Positions 11,500 through 23,278 are shown, counted from the stretch's first letter. The stretch is 64,000 nucleotides of DNA from Ephydatia muelleri (GCA_013339895.1 JABACO010000024.1:124001-188000), one strand, 5' to 3'. The notes: generated by a model not told the origin, from the sequence alone. Program-made: numbers and translations.

Positions 11500-12380
11500 T
11501 TGACTAATTTAAAGTTATTTCATCCATATTGATCAACTGGCTCACTTGGCTTCACTACATCAGACCTGTATAAAGTAGATTGGCAGATTCCTCATTCACC
11601 ACAAACTCTGTAGCAACCTTAGTAGCTTCATCACCTCTTCTCTTCACTGAAGGAGCTACATGTGTGAATTGGTGTGCATCCTCTGTAGGTTGATCTGATA
11701 CAGTTTCATGCCAGCAAAGACTTTCCTTACAACTACGGATCTATTTACATGCCTTCTCCAAGGAGTATTGGCCCTAATCATGAGTTCAATGGTGTATGAG
11801 ATGATACCTGTAGCCTTAATGTCCGCCTAGTTGTACTTGGCACAACGGATACCGCTGCTCCTATGTCAACCTCTATGAATATTTTAACAATTTCAATCCA
11901 CTGATTTAGATCCTGTCCTGCAAGCTCTAACCTTTTAGACTGCAAATTCAACTTAATCATCATCATTTTCACCGTCATTCCTTCACTATCTCCCTCATTG
12001 CTATCACTTTCTATCACTCATTTGGATATTTACACCGTTAAATTGTTCACCACCACTACACATCTTTGTCACATCTTTTGCTCTATTGGCCTAATCGGCA
12101 CCCTAAATATTCACAGCTATCTCCAATGCTGGTCTATAAGCGCTTGAGTAATGGCTGCACCCCTCAATAACATGAGAAAAACCATCACAACTTTGTCTTT
12201 CTTCACGTCATTTGCAAAGATCAACAGCTCAATGCACTCTGAATACAATAACACATTTATATAGCAAAGCAATCTAGACTGCTCAACCTGATCTTCCTTC
12301 AGCAAGTTTCCAGTGAGCCAATTTCCATGTGGCACCAACTGGAGTACTATTGATAGCACCATATATTTCTTTATTGACAT
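11500..12380 (-). pseudogene. gypsy gag-protease remnant
   Basis: At 12260-12150 the minus strand reads ECIELLIFANDVKKDKVVMV, matching the gag N-terminal motif of gypsy elements (E..E..F.AN....D...AVFL). At about 11900-11840 it reads IFIEVDIGAAVSVVPS, a retropepsin active site with the usual DTG changed to DIG. The tail (11500-11780) aligns with 59860-60356 in block C. Several stops are present, and the piece has no LTR. Confidence 0.55.
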
Positions 12381-12649
12381 TTATCACATCTATTGCCATA
12401 ACAAGTAGTGAGACATATCAGCTGCTGATATGTGAGCTGCACTTTATTTTGATATGTTAAGGGCAATGGACCTAAAAGTGACATACTGTCGGCATTGTAC
12501 TTTTCCTCTCCTTAGATGTACGCTGTTTTATACACACTCACAATAATGACCCAGCTCAACATTTTAGCTGCTACTAACACGTTGCTACAGCCAAAGTCAG
12601 AGTGGATGATACATTACCGACCTTTTATGTCCATTAATGATGGGCATCA

Positions 12650-13330
12650 AACATGCTCCCAACCCATATTGGAAGTCAATTTTGTTTGGCCTTTTAAATG
12701 ATTGAACTTGCTCAAGTGACCATTGCCACTTATTAATAGCTTGTATGGAGGATAATGGACTGTAGGTATATCTGGCAGAAATTTACCATTAAATGTTATC
12801 CAAAAAGGATTTACATTATGTCTTGTTCTGTGGATTGGGGGCTTCAATGACAGCTGTAACTCTTCCTTAATTGGTGTAATCCCTTCACTAGAGATTGTGT
12901 GGCCGAGAAATGTTACAGAGTTTCAATAACATTTGCATTTAAACATGTTGACTCTCTACCCACATTCCTGTAATTCATCACCTGCCAAAGTTACAAACAT
13001 TTCATCTGGTGTTGGTAGGGGAAATGTCTTTGGAAGCAAGTATGGAATGACTTTCATATTAAACTCCACATAAATATAATTCCTCCATCTTTTTCACCGA
13101 CCACTGCAATACGTGCACCCCAGTCAATGTGCGCAACAGGTAATATTTCTACTTCGTTCACTTGATCCCAGATTGCTTCCTCAACTTCACCATGCATTAA
13201 AATCTGCTGTTGGTATGAAATCTCCACTCGAATTTCCACTTTTGTAGCAAGCATAGTGCCATTATACTGCCTCAGTACTAGTGTCAACGGCTGTAATTAT
13301 ATTGGTTTCAGCAAAGCAGATTATGTTGTG
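12650..13330 (-). pseudogene. gypsy reverse-transcriptase fragment
   Basis: The minus strand reads EVEILPVAHIDWGARIAVVG then EKDGG at 13175-13080, which corresponds to the RT fingers motif (EP..HS.WAAPIVVV.KKDG). At 12790-12740 it reads NGKFLPDIPTVHYPPYKLL, the RT/RNase H connection (YGKFLP...PLY.LL). The YxDD region between them is gone. The fragment lies upstream of the gag remnant on the same strand, so these are two pieces or a rearranged copy rather than one element in order. Confidence 0.55.
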
Positions 13331-13399
13331 GAGGCAATAGTGGACCTTCGTCCACTTCGAATTTTACCTCTTTGCCACTAAGCCTTAACACTGCTATAC

Positions 13400-14060
13400 G
13401 TTTCCAGTACCTTTTCCCTTGGCTAATCATGTGCAACTCCAATCTTCTTAAGTACTGATTGTCCTTGGATAATACGGTAGATAAAAAATGCATCAAGAGC
13501 GTTTTGCTCGTTAGACCTTTCCGCTCTAAACTATCCTACAACGTTGACCAAATCTCTGTAAGAGTCATATATTCCTTGACGAGTGACTTGCTTATAACCA
13601 CAACTAAAATTGCCATCACTCAGTCGCTCTGCCAACATACGTAATTCTTTGTGCCATAGTCTCATTCTCTAGCTGCTCTGTCACCCAATTGTCAATGCCT
13701 TTTAGCTTTTAACACTGGTGAAACTTGGAAATTTACACGTAGACCCTTGTTCAGTCAATTTGTTCATTGACCACTTGTCCTTCATTGCTATCAATCTTTT
13801 TTCACAAGGACAACACAGAACTGTCCTTTTACAGAGACAATAGGCCCATTGTTTATTAAATATTTTTCTGCTGGGACAACAACCAACTATATAGCAAAAA
13901 ATTCTAAAAGAACATTCTATTAGGATTAAGGGCAGGGGGAAAATGTTGCCTACTAATAGATACGTATCGTTATAGAAAATTCCACATGAGTCGTATGCAC
14001 TGAATGGTAGCTACAACACTATGAATGTCATGTACACTGTATCAGCAGCATGCCAACTGT
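13400..14060. other. No recognisable feature
   Basis: AT-rich intergenic or intronic DNA. Short open frames exist on both strands, but none shows a motif, splice signals or a homologue elsewhere in the window. Confidence 0.4.
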
Positions 14061-14121
14061 GGTGTCATACACATGTGGGTGTGTGAATGTTTACAATGAT
14101 CAAGAAGATATGGGTGCCTAC

Positions 14122-14219
14122 CTTAGTTGCTGAGTTTACTTTCGCTTTAGCTTCAATTAGCGCCTTCACTACTTCAACGTGCCCTTTATAACTTGCTGCT
14201 GCAATGGACTCCAATGATC
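14122..14219 (-). pseudogene. Frameshifted ankyrin exon, W type
   Basis: Acceptor (TTGCAG) and donor (GTAGGC) are intact, but the exon is 98 bp instead of 99. The start DHWSPL and the rest (ASYKGHVEVVKALIEA, VNSATK) are in different frames, so a single base was lost near 14195. Related intact exons lie at 16466, 33121 and 52330. Inclusion would shift the frame of the whole downstream message, so it is either skipped or marks a dead gene region (or a sequencing error). Confidence 0.7.
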
Positions 14220-14429
14220 CTGCAATAAAAATATTGCTATGATCAGAGGGTGGACAATATTGGACAATAAAGAGAAATATTGCATATGACGCATGTGATA
14301 TTCTTGTACACAAAATAGTAACCTGTGATTGAGAAAATTACTGATGAAAATGAGGGCAGGGGTGCATCGAAAGGGGAGCAGAACAGGTACTAAGCAGATT
14401 TCGTAATTTGATATGAGAGCATAGAACAT

Positions 14430-16050
14430 TTGCTAGCTATAGCTACTCCGTAGGGGTCTCATAGAACATCAAATTCATTGGAATGTAAATTAGTGGCCAT
14501 TTAAAAACACTTCCTCATTATATACTGTACATGAGGAGATTGCAAATGCAAACTTATCAGAAGATGAGGACGGTTACGAGAATATGGCCAAGGCCGGGGC
14601 AGTTTTGCCTATTATACTGAGACTGTATACAGCAATTTATGCTTGTTTAAGGTCTGGAAACAAGACTTTTGCATAAGTTCCATGGTACTGTATGTCCTTT
14701 GCATGACAATCATATGAACAAAAATCCAAGAAATAAGTACCTAAAAACATTCTCTATGTATAAGCAAGGAAACAAGGGCCTAACAATTTAGGGAAATGTA
14801 ATAGTACTATATTAGCACATTTCTTTAGGATGTTGTTATTCATGTGCTAAATACATTTTCCTTTATTGTTAGACTCTTGTTTCTTAGTACCTCCATTCCA
14901 ATATGCTACCACCCTTCTCATTGAGAATGCATTTAGTTACTTTTTTTACAAAGGAGGACTCTATCCAAGTTGTCTTTCAGATTTTCACATTAGAGTCCCA
15001 TGCCATTCCAAACGTTTTAGCTACTAGTAATTATCCCAATCAAAACGACAAAGTAATAGCAAATGAGAAGAGATCACCTGGAGATGCTTCACAATCTTCT
15101 TTCCAAATTATCCTCTTTAAAACCATCTTTTCGTCATTCATCATTGTCTTCCAGCACATTAGTTCTGGATCCATTGACCACAGCAATAATTATTAATCAT
15201 TTCTACCACGTTCAGATGAGAGGTGCAGTGTGGCAAGTATTGGAATATATATTTTTTGTGTGTATGAACCCTCCAAATATGCTTCAGTTTTGCATTTATA
15301 TAAATGCTGGCTTATAGATATTAGTATATAGTTATGAAGTTTATACACACTACACCTCTATATAGATGAACTGACTATATGCTGAGAGATGATAGGACCT
15401 AATAAGACAAAACGTGCAAACAGTAACTGTTTAGAATAGTAATCGGGTAGCAAGCCTATCCTCAACATGCCACCAACAAAACTACACAAAGAACACCTAC
15501 AGAGATTAGTAGACAACTTTGAAATTAACTCAAAAGAAGTGATCAGATGAACACAAATTAAATCGTGATCTGGCTAATTGTTTTGACTACCAAGAAATGT
15601 TGATTATAAACCTCCTGTAAAGCACCAGTCAAGTTGAAAGCAAACTAGTCGAGTGTAGGAAGTTTTACTACTAGTAATTATTTTTCAAAATTATTTGTAC
15701 TGCTATTCATTTTGAATAGTTGGCTCCAATATCAAATTCTTTTCACTTTGATACTTTAAGATTTGCTATGATTGCATCACTACTATTTGACAAATCAATA
15801 GACAAAATCTGTTTGATGGCTAGTTTTCATATCCAGTTGTATGCATCAATGGATCAGTAACTTAGACTAGCGGTTACAGAGATAAACACAAACCATTTTT
15901 TGTTGCTGGGGGCAGAGAGGTGGAGCTTATTTGTGGTACTTCATGGTCATAACATAATAAAAGTATGAGTATGCCCACTAATTAATTCAATCAGCTACAC
16001 CCACTAATGTCTCCTTAAAAATGGTACCCTAACATGATTATGAAAACAGA
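14430..16050. other. Intron-like AT-rich DNA with a dispersed repeat
   Basis: No coding signal is seen. The part at about 15690-15860 (gaatagttggctccaatatc ... atgcatcaatggatca) is repeated at about 27110-27200, 27820-28000 and 31040-31860, so it is a dispersed repeat of unknown type. Long A/T runs occur throughout. Confidence 0.45.
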
Positions 16051-16060
16051 GATCATGGAA

Positions 16061-16144
16061 GCAATATTGCTCCGTTGCCCTTGAAAGATTTAAACTGCAC
16101 TAATGTGCAGTTTAAATCTTTCAAGGGCAAGGGAGCAATATTGC
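16061..16144. repeat. Near-perfect 40-nt hairpin, 4-nt loop
   Basis: The left arm 16061-16100 (starts GCAATATTGCTCC, ends AAACTGCAC) is mirrored by 16105-16144 with one mismatch, and the loop is TAAT. It lies in an ankyrin intron about 320 bp from the exon at 16466. It may be a tiny fold-back transposon or a replication-derived palindrome. A small-RNA precursor is conceivable but not shown. Confidence 0.85.
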
Positions 16145-16465
16145 GCCACAGGTGCTATACTAAAGCCACTCTGATTATCTAAACCGTCAACACTTTTTAG
16201 TGACAATACATGTCTACAGTTGTTTCCTGGACATATTATAGCGTAAGTTGTTTGCAAACTAGGTTTTCCTGCAACTCGGAAATGCTACATGTGTACAGCA
16301 ATAATTGGCTTCACCCGCGGAAGAGTTAGAGAGACAGTTCAAAGATAGAATAACTCCTTTCATCCACCATCTCCTTCACACACATGCTGTGTGGCTTGGG
16401 TCACATGTATTCAATTATGCATGGCTATAATGTCACACATGTGAATGTATTGTAAGTGTACTAAC

Positions 16466-16564
16466 CTTACTGCCCTGATTGATATTAGCTCCAGCTTCCA
16501 TTAGTGTCTTCATTACATCAAGATATCCTTTCTGACTTGCAATGTGCAGTGGACTCCAACCATC
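16466..16564 (-). CDS. Ankyrin exon, W type
   Basis: This 99-bp phase-0 exon encodes DGWSPLHIASQKGYLDVMKT to GANINQGSK, one complete ankyrin repeat. The acceptor is TTGCAG at the right edge and the donor GTTAGT at the left edge. It is the intact neighbour of the frameshifted exon at 14122 and similar to 33121 and 52330. Confidence 0.8.
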
Positions 16565-17095
16565 CTGCAATATATATCCCATCATTACCAGAGGGTATTT
16601 TACTTCATTTCATTATGGTAGCCTATATGACAGGATGTTGTATTGCAATAGCACAAGAATGCTATTTGCACTCTTCAACACATGCACAATGGGAATGCAC
16701 CTGTAGGAAGCACCATACATCTGTCTGTGGACATCACATGTTGCGCATGACCTTTCAGTGTATGTCCTTTGTGATGACTTATTAGCTTTGAGCAGCACTT
16801 TGGTACTGTCAAACAGCCCCTCCATTAAGGCTTAACTGTTGCATGGGTGTCAAAGCTAACCATTCCAAATGAGTTTAGCAAGAAGACAAACTGAAGACTA
16901 TGGGTCATGAAATTAAAGCCCAAAACATGACGTTATGCATCCAGAGTGCCTCAGCAGCTCTCTTCTTTCCCCAACATTTCCCATCTCCCTCCTCTCACAT
17001 TAATTGGTTCTAGCATGAAGCGAATTCATTTAGAAATTATTATCCACCTATACATTTTGTGACCTCACACATCTGGCTGTCACGGAACTGTGCTT

Positions 17096-17252
17096 TGTGG
17101 TGAACCTCCGACAGTAACGACGTACCTCTTTCGTTATAGAAATAAAACCCGAGAACCAGAATGTCTTTAATCCCTATACATTCCAATATATACCCACACG
17201 CGCATGCGATCAATTACACAATGCAGATTAGAGTTAACTCGGCTCCGTCACA
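17096..17252 (-). repeat. 3' LTR of Gmr1-like element
   Basis: 157 bp. It shares with the right LTR the blocks ATAGAAATAAAACCCGAGAA (one or two changes), CCAGA, CGCGCATGC and CTCGGCTCCGTCACA. The polypurine tract lies at 17253-17266. The outer flank is GCTT (17092-17095). Confidence 0.8.
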
Positions 17253-17279
17253 TTCCTTCCTCCTCAATATCAACAACTT

Positions 17280-19186
17280 CATGTTGTTGGAATCCTCGAG
17301 AGGGCATCTGCATTCCTTGAAAGGGCGTCTGCCGATATCGGACTGAGAATTAATATGCTTGAAGAGTCAGACTCCACCTGTTCAACCGTAATTGAGTTGC
17401 TGTCTTTCAGGCTTTTCAGCTCGATGGTCGGTTTGAATAACTAAATCTCTGCCCACCAGATAAACAATAAATGCTTCCACCCCCTTCTTTATCGCCAAAC
17501 ATTTCTTTTAGATTGTTGAGTAGTGCTCTTCCTAGGGCAACAGCTTCCTACTAAAATAGCCAACGGGATGCTCCTCCCCTATTTCGTTCACCTGGCTCAA
17601 CACTGCACCGACCGCCCTGTCCAACGCGTCCGTCTGTAGGATGAACTACTAAATCTGGGCTGCTTTAAAAACGGGGGAAGAACAAAGCTGCTTTTTCAAC
17701 GCGGTAAAAGCACTCATCTGACCACAAAACCTTGCTGGGGGCAGATTTCTTCACCACATCAGTCACAGGTGAGGCTATCTCCGAATATTTAGCAATGAAC
17801 CTCCTATAATATCCCGTCACTCCGAGAAAGGCTCGCACCTCAGTCTTAGTCTCTGGAACAGCAGAGGCCTCTACCGCTATTAGCTTGCTCAGCTCTGGGA
17901 TGACAACACCCTTTCCGACGACGTGTCCTAGATACACAAGGTGATCCATGCCGAACTGACATTTGGACAGCTTTATCCATAGCCCCGCCTGCTGAAGCCG
18001 ACCTAGCACCACCCACAGATGCTCCAAGTGCTCCTCAACGTTTCATTGAAGATTACCAAATCGTCTATATACGCGGAGGTGTAAGGTTTTAGCTCCCTTA
18101 CGATCTGGTCCATAATCCGTTGGAAAGTTGTGGGTGCCCCTTTTAGTTCAAAGGGCATCAGCTTGAACTCGTATAAATACGAGGTAACGAATGCGGTTTT
18201 CTTACGGTGCTCATGGACAACTGGTACTTGCCAATAGCCCCACGCCAAATCCAATGTCGTTGTGAACTTATAGCCTTCCAGCTGGTCAATAATCTCGTCC
18301 ACGTGAGGTACATGTATGGGATAGGAGTCCATCTGTGCCACCTCATTGATCCACCTGTAGTCCACACAGATCCTTAGACTACCATCCCTCTTCTTAGCCA
18401 GCACCACGGGAGCTGCCCACTCACAAGTTAAGTGGATATCATTACGCAACATTTCCTTTAAACTCGCGTTATACTGCATCCCGATATGCATGAGGTATTC
18501 TATAGGGGGGGGGGGGGGGGGGGGGGGTTAACATACTGGCTTTGCCAAACCAGTCTCGATTCGATGCTCTGTCAACCATGCCTTGCCAGGCAAATCCTTC
18601 AACACCGCCTCAAACTCCTTTAGCAAGTCTCGTACCTGCTGACACTGTGTACCAGTCAGCTGTTTTCCAAGTTGTGGTACCACCGCCTGCTTTCGTTTCA
18701 CTTAGGAATATCTGAACTCCGTCCAAGCATCCTTCTGACCCCTCTGTAGTTGGACTCTGCTGACCTGTGAACATTGAAACCCTTTAACATGTTCACATGG
18801 AATATCCTCCTTTATGATTTGTCATGCATGTCAACCATATATGTCACCTTACCACACTGCTGCAGGCCTTGATAAGGCCCCGGCCACTGGGCACAGTTTG
18901 TTGCTGGATGATGGCCACAACACGAGGACAAGATCCCCATCCCTAAACTCACGTGACCTTGCATGAATGTCGTACCAGGGTTTCTGCTTCCTTTGCGCCT
19001 CCAGTAAGTTCTGCTTCACTAGTTCTGTCATCTGGCTCAAATTCTCCCTCATCAACAATACGTGTTTTACACTATCGATCTGCTTCCCAACTCTCCTTCA
19101 ATACATCCAACGGACCCCTCACGTCTCTCCCATACATCAATTCAAAGGGTGAAAACCCTGTTGAGGCCTGTGGCACTTCCCTGTAT
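17280..19186 (-). pseudogene. Gmr1-like integrase C-terminus, RT and RNase H
   Basis: The integrase resumes at 19180 with STGFSPFELMYGRDVRGPLD, then KPWYDIHARSREFRDGDLVL (GPY/F-like C-domain). It leads without an LTR into the pre-RT linker (about 18690-18540) and the RT: WAAPVVLAKKRDGSLRICVD, TTTLDLAWGYWQVPV, AYIDDLVIF, YLGHVVGKG, GVTGYYRRFI. RNase H ends around 17280 (AIKKGVEAF, TDHR). A G23 run at 18505-18527 interrupts the linker, and several stops and frameshifts are present. Confidence 0.82.
18505..18527. repeat. G23 homopolymer inside RT linker
   Basis: Twenty-three consecutive G on the plus strand (C on the coding strand) where the pol linker should encode prolines and PYRIPHAYR. It probably arose by slippage from a short C run. 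Confidence 0.9.
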
Positions 19187-19268
19187 TAGAGGGGTTGCAG
19201 TGTCATCTCGGGAAGGTTCACAACACTCGCCGCCATGTTTTTGGTGTCCTAACTATTTTTATGTCATC
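19187..19268 (+). repeat. Left TIR of SWIM/YqaJ element
   Basis: 82 bp, starts TAGAGGGGTTGCAGTGTCAT and runs to ATTTTTATGTCATC. Inverted copy at 22060-22142. Confidence 0.88.
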
Positions 19269-19307
19269 ATTTATTAAAAAATGTGACGCGGCACGCCACA
19301 GTACATT

Positions 19308-20950
19308 ATGAAAAACGCGAGCACGTATTACAACGAGCTGTTTCCTAGCGACAAAGAGAGATACGACAAAAAGCTACAATGTCTGTATGGACTTGGAACA
19401 TACTGTGATCCGTTTGGCATACCTGACCAGCATTGGGTAGATGATGTTTCTAAGTGGCCTCCAGTTGACTACCCCAGTATTTATACCTACTTGATTGAAA
19501 CACCCGGAGGTTACACAAGAGAAAGGCTGAAGGCATTTAAGAGTGTCGAAGCTTACAACTACTATCAAAGCTTAATTGTCACTCAAATGATTTCCACCTC
19601 TACTTAGGGGTTGGAAGTTTTTAGTGTCCCCAGTTCTGTTACAGAATGTTTACTGAATTCCTCTCCTTATTTATCTAGTGGTTGGGTGCATGCTTTACTT
19701 TATCATGACCTTGGGCATTTAAAAAAAAAACTGCTTTCTGAAAGCACTTGTAAACCTATCGCAGCACCTCTCTAAAAAGCTCAACCAACCATGGGTAGCT
19801 GTTGAGAAACAATGTGGAACTGTTGTTACAGCTCACTGTACTTGTATGGCTGGGTATGTTTTGGTTTTTGTATGCTGCTTAAGGACAATCATTTCATGTT
19901 AATAGATTGAGAGAAGTGTGCTCACACATTGGCACAGTACTCTTTAAGGTGGAAGCCTGTGTAAGACCTGGAAAGGAATCTGTAACCTGCATGTCACTTC
20001 CATGCACATGGAATCAGACATTTTCAACAAAGGTATGTACATTCATTTTCTTTCACCTACATTGAAACCAACAACTCTACAAAAGGCTTCCATTTCAACT
20101 ACAACGATCAGTTACAACTAGACAGGTTTTCAAGGTTGTGGACTTGCAATCCATTTTAAAGTCATTGCATAGAGCTAATCCTTCTGCTGCTATTTTTACT
20201 GTTCTCCCCAGTGTCAGTACAGAGGCACGTATATCAGCATGCAGTGCTATGGAAACCAGACTTCCTCAACCTCTATCAGTTTTGTACAATGGTCAGAATC
20301 GTCTTCTTCCAAAGGAACAACTTTCTGACCTTGTTCAACATACCACACTTGTTCAACATAAACCACACTCACTGTAAATGAGGAAGAGGCATGCTATTTA
20401 GAGAGGTCAACTAGGGGTCAGGCTAGCACACCATTATGGTTTGAACATAGAGTAGGAAGAATTACTGCATCTGTATTCGGACGTGATGCCTGTCGTGAGA
20501 AAACATTTCCTAGCTCATTAGTTAAAACAATCATGCAGTACTCAGGCTCTAATAGGGATGTTCCAGCCATTAAATGGGGTATTGAACACAAGCAAGAAGC
20601 ACATGAGGCATATGCTAACATTATGGCAGTTAAGCATGCAATTTTCAAGGTCAATCTGGACTTCAAGTGTGCACTAGGCAACTATTTCTGGCAGCTGTTG
20701 TGGTGAAGGTCTGCTGGAGATCAAATGCCCTTTCAAATATCGAAATAGTCAACCAGCCAGTATAGAGGATGAATCCTTCTACCTCCACAAAGTTGGCAGT
20801 GAAGTCGCAATGGACAAAAAAACATGACTACTACTATCAAGTACAAGGGCAGATGGTCATCTGGAAGAAACCATACTGTGACTTTATCTGCAGGACAACA
20901 AATTGGCTAATCATCACCAGGATACAAGCTGATGGTAGAATTGCGTCACC
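19308..20950 (+). pseudogene. SWIM zinc-finger / YqaJ-like nuclease gene, broken
   Basis: The first exon (ATG at 19308) encodes a conserved-looking N-terminus with PSIYTYLIETPGGYTRERLK and AFKSVEAYNYY. After an intron, the SWIM finger is split over two exons: AHCTCMAG (ends 19854) then LREVCSHIGTVLFKVEA (from 19907), giving CxCx7CxH. Further on, FEHRVGRITASVFGRD, KWGIEHKQEAHEAYA and CCGEGLLEIKCPFKYR (ExK catalytic pair), then DYYYQVQGQM, match the YqaJ viral-recombinase/lambda-exonuclease fold. The GASPDG-like segment holding the metal-binding Asp is missing near 20660-20690. At least three frame breaks are seen. The family is frequent in cnidarians, sponges and fish. DNA-end processing activity is inferred from family only. 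Confidence 0.72.
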
Positions 20951-21032
20951 ACGTACTAGTACCTGTAACGAAATTTTTTATTGCAAATACGGCTATGTGG
21001 TGATGTCCTGACGAATCCGATCGCTGCAATCA

Positions 21033-21933
21033 TAGATTAATAACCTTACGGAACAGGATTGGAAACGCAATACATTGTCAATCGATCATCATCGTTTCGC
21101 TCTCGTATGACGTAATTGATAACGTGCTTTCTAGAGATGGACATGAAGAACGTAAGAATTTGATCGCGATGACAGTTTGTTGTTACAAAATGATCATCCA
21201 GATGTCAATGTCAATGGAGACAGTCAGGGTAGTGCATTGGCGATGTTGCCTTTCACACTTAAGCTTCTTTGACAACCTCCCTTGTCGAAACATTTCCTAA
21301 ATAAAAATAAAATTATAATTTTTTGCTCGCATATCGAGGGCTGTCAGTTAGCAATCACTAAGTAAAGAGACTTTCCAATCCTTCCACGCACCCCATCCAC
21401 CTTCCTTCTTCTTGTAAAACTACCTTTGGGGCCGATTCCTTGAACCGTAAAGGTACAAGGATTGTCGAAAGGCGGGAGGTATTTTAAGCGTAGTTTTGCG
21501 TTTGAAGCTATTGATCTTTACGATGATAAAACAGGTGGTCTTGAAACCACCACTACGTACCCATATATTCACTGTGCTTGCTCTGACGCTATCTTTCGTT
21601 GCTTGGTCATGCTGCCTGTTGGCACAGTAGTTGACAAAAAAATTAGACTTCGCTTTCGCACCGCTTTTCGCGCGCTTTTATCATCGTACACAGCCCAAAG
21701 TTTAAAAGATACCTAAAAAGAACCAACCACGAGAGTAGAAAACCATCTAGGAAGTTTAGGAAATCATCCTCTCCTTCTTTTACCTTGCGATGCCTCTGTT
21801 CTGACCTGTTTCTTCACTGCCTCTCTGAGCAAACTTAATTAGATTCATGCGAAACTATGACGACACATCATCATTGCGTTGAATGGTAATGGATATAGCG
21901 TTTCCAATCCCGTTCCGTAAGGTTATTAATCTA
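21033..21933. repeat. Inner inverted repeat, 36-bp arms
   Basis: The arm 21033-21068 (TAGATTAATAACCTTACGGA ...) is mirrored at 21898-21933 with one mismatch in 36. About 830 bp lie between, including an unassigned 84-codon open frame (21462-21716, +). It may be a smaller TIR element nested inside the SWIM/YqaJ element, or subterminal repeats of it. Confidence 0.75.
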
Positions 21934-22059
21934 TGCTGCAATCCATCATTTCCTCTGAAATCCATCCGCTGGGATACGAAATAGACGGATATTTGCATCT
22001 TTATTTCTTAAGCACCTCAAAGCGCAGAAAAGCTTAGGTGCTCGACACTAACAATAAAA

Positions 22060-22142
22060 GATGACGTAAAAATAGTTAGGACACCAAAAAACATGGCGGC
22101 GAGTGTTGTGAACCTTCCCGGGATGTCACTGCAACCCCTCTA
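22060..22142 (-). repeat. Right TIR of SWIM/YqaJ element
   Basis: 83 bp, reverse complement of the left TIR with substitutions (GACATCCCGGG for GTCATCTCGGG) and one extra T in a T run. Confidence 0.88.
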
Positions 22143-23278
22143 TAAGTAGGGGATAGGTTTATCCCAATCTTTCCATCAATGGTTTTCCTCAACATCGCCT
22201 TTAACATCTGGTTAAATCTACCATCCATCCGTGGATGATATGGGCTCGATATATGATATGTAACAACCTGCATATCTTAGCAAGAAGCTGTGACGTAAAA
22301 TTACTACCTTGGTCTGTCAATATTTCACGGGGCGCGCCAACCCTGGAGAAAACCGTATATTACAGTTCAGCTACATGTACATGCATGACTATCAATACTA
22401 CGCAACGGTAACGCGGGTCGCGTAATCACACAGGACTATAACACGTACCGGTTTCCGCTACTGCTCCTAGGGAGTGGACCGATGATGTCCATGGCTATCC
22501 ATGAGAACGGCTCCGCAACCACAAGCAAAGGAATCAATGGCGCCTGCACTACCTTCCGAGTAGTCGATTTCTGACATTGTGGACAGCAACGACAGAATTC
22601 CTCCATATCCCCTAAAATTGTGGGCCAGTAGAATCGTCTCAGAATTCTTCAGACGTGTCTACTCCCTTCCAAGGTGTCCCGCCGACGGGATCTCGTGCCC
22701 AGCTTAAGAACGGTAGCTCTGCCCTCCTTTGGTAACACCAACTGCTCTAGCTTCCCCCTTTCCTGGTGGACACCAAATTCGATACAACAATTCATTCTTC
22801 CTCACCAAACCACCCTGATTCTTCTCCACCAGTCCTCCAACCCTCGACAGAGTTTCATCCTCGTTCTTCACTCATACCAATTCCTCCTTAGAAATGTCCA
22901 ATATGGGTGTTCCTCGTTTTTAGGTTGTACTTGTGCCAGTTGTTGCCTTAATGTTCTTTTTTGCTTCTTGGTCAGTGCCCCTGCTGTTCCTTTAGCACCT
23001 TGACTAGTCTTGTATTGTCTACAGACTGCAGACCCTCCTCGGCATATTCGCCTTCCTTATCCAGCTGTTCCATCTGTTTCGGCTCCGCCCCACTAATTAT
23101 CTCCCCCTCCCGTCTCAGAATTTCCTCCTCCATGCAACTGCCTTTTGGCCAGGGACCGAGTAACTACCACCATAACCTCCTCGGATTGCAGCTCCGCCCC
23201 CACTGTTTTTTCGAGCAAACTAGCCAATTGTGGCACATCTCGCCCCAGGAGTACTGGTACTGGTAGACTCTCCGACAC
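22143..23278 (-). pseudogene. Gmr1-like protease end and integrase N-terminal/core
   Basis: After the Ginger-like insertion the protease resumes with SESLPVPVLLGRDVPQL. The integrase zinc domain ends in EEFCRCCPQCQKS, then come the core motifs WIAMDIIGPLP (first Asp) and EILTDQGSNF (second Asp). The third block reads SSPYHPRMDGRFNQMLK, in which the catalytic Glu and neighbours appear deleted. The coding is then broken at 22142 by the YqaJ-bearing TIR element. Integrase precedes RT on this strand. Confidence 0.78.

Larger units (their letters stand above)
19187..22142. mobile_element. 2.96-kb TIR transposon carrying a SWIM/YqaJ gene
   Basis: The ends are 82-83 bp inverted repeats: 19187-19268 (starts TAGAGGGGTTGCAGTG) mirrors 22060-22142 with about four differences. 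The element sits inside the integrase of the Gmr1-like retrotransposon, with integrase coding resuming on both sides. Inside are a SWIM zinc finger plus YqaJ-type nuclease gene on the plus strand and a further inverted repeat at 21033-21933. No recognisable DDE transposase was found. The target duplication is not clear (TA or TATA-like bases at both edges). Superfamily is unassigned. Confidence 0.85.
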
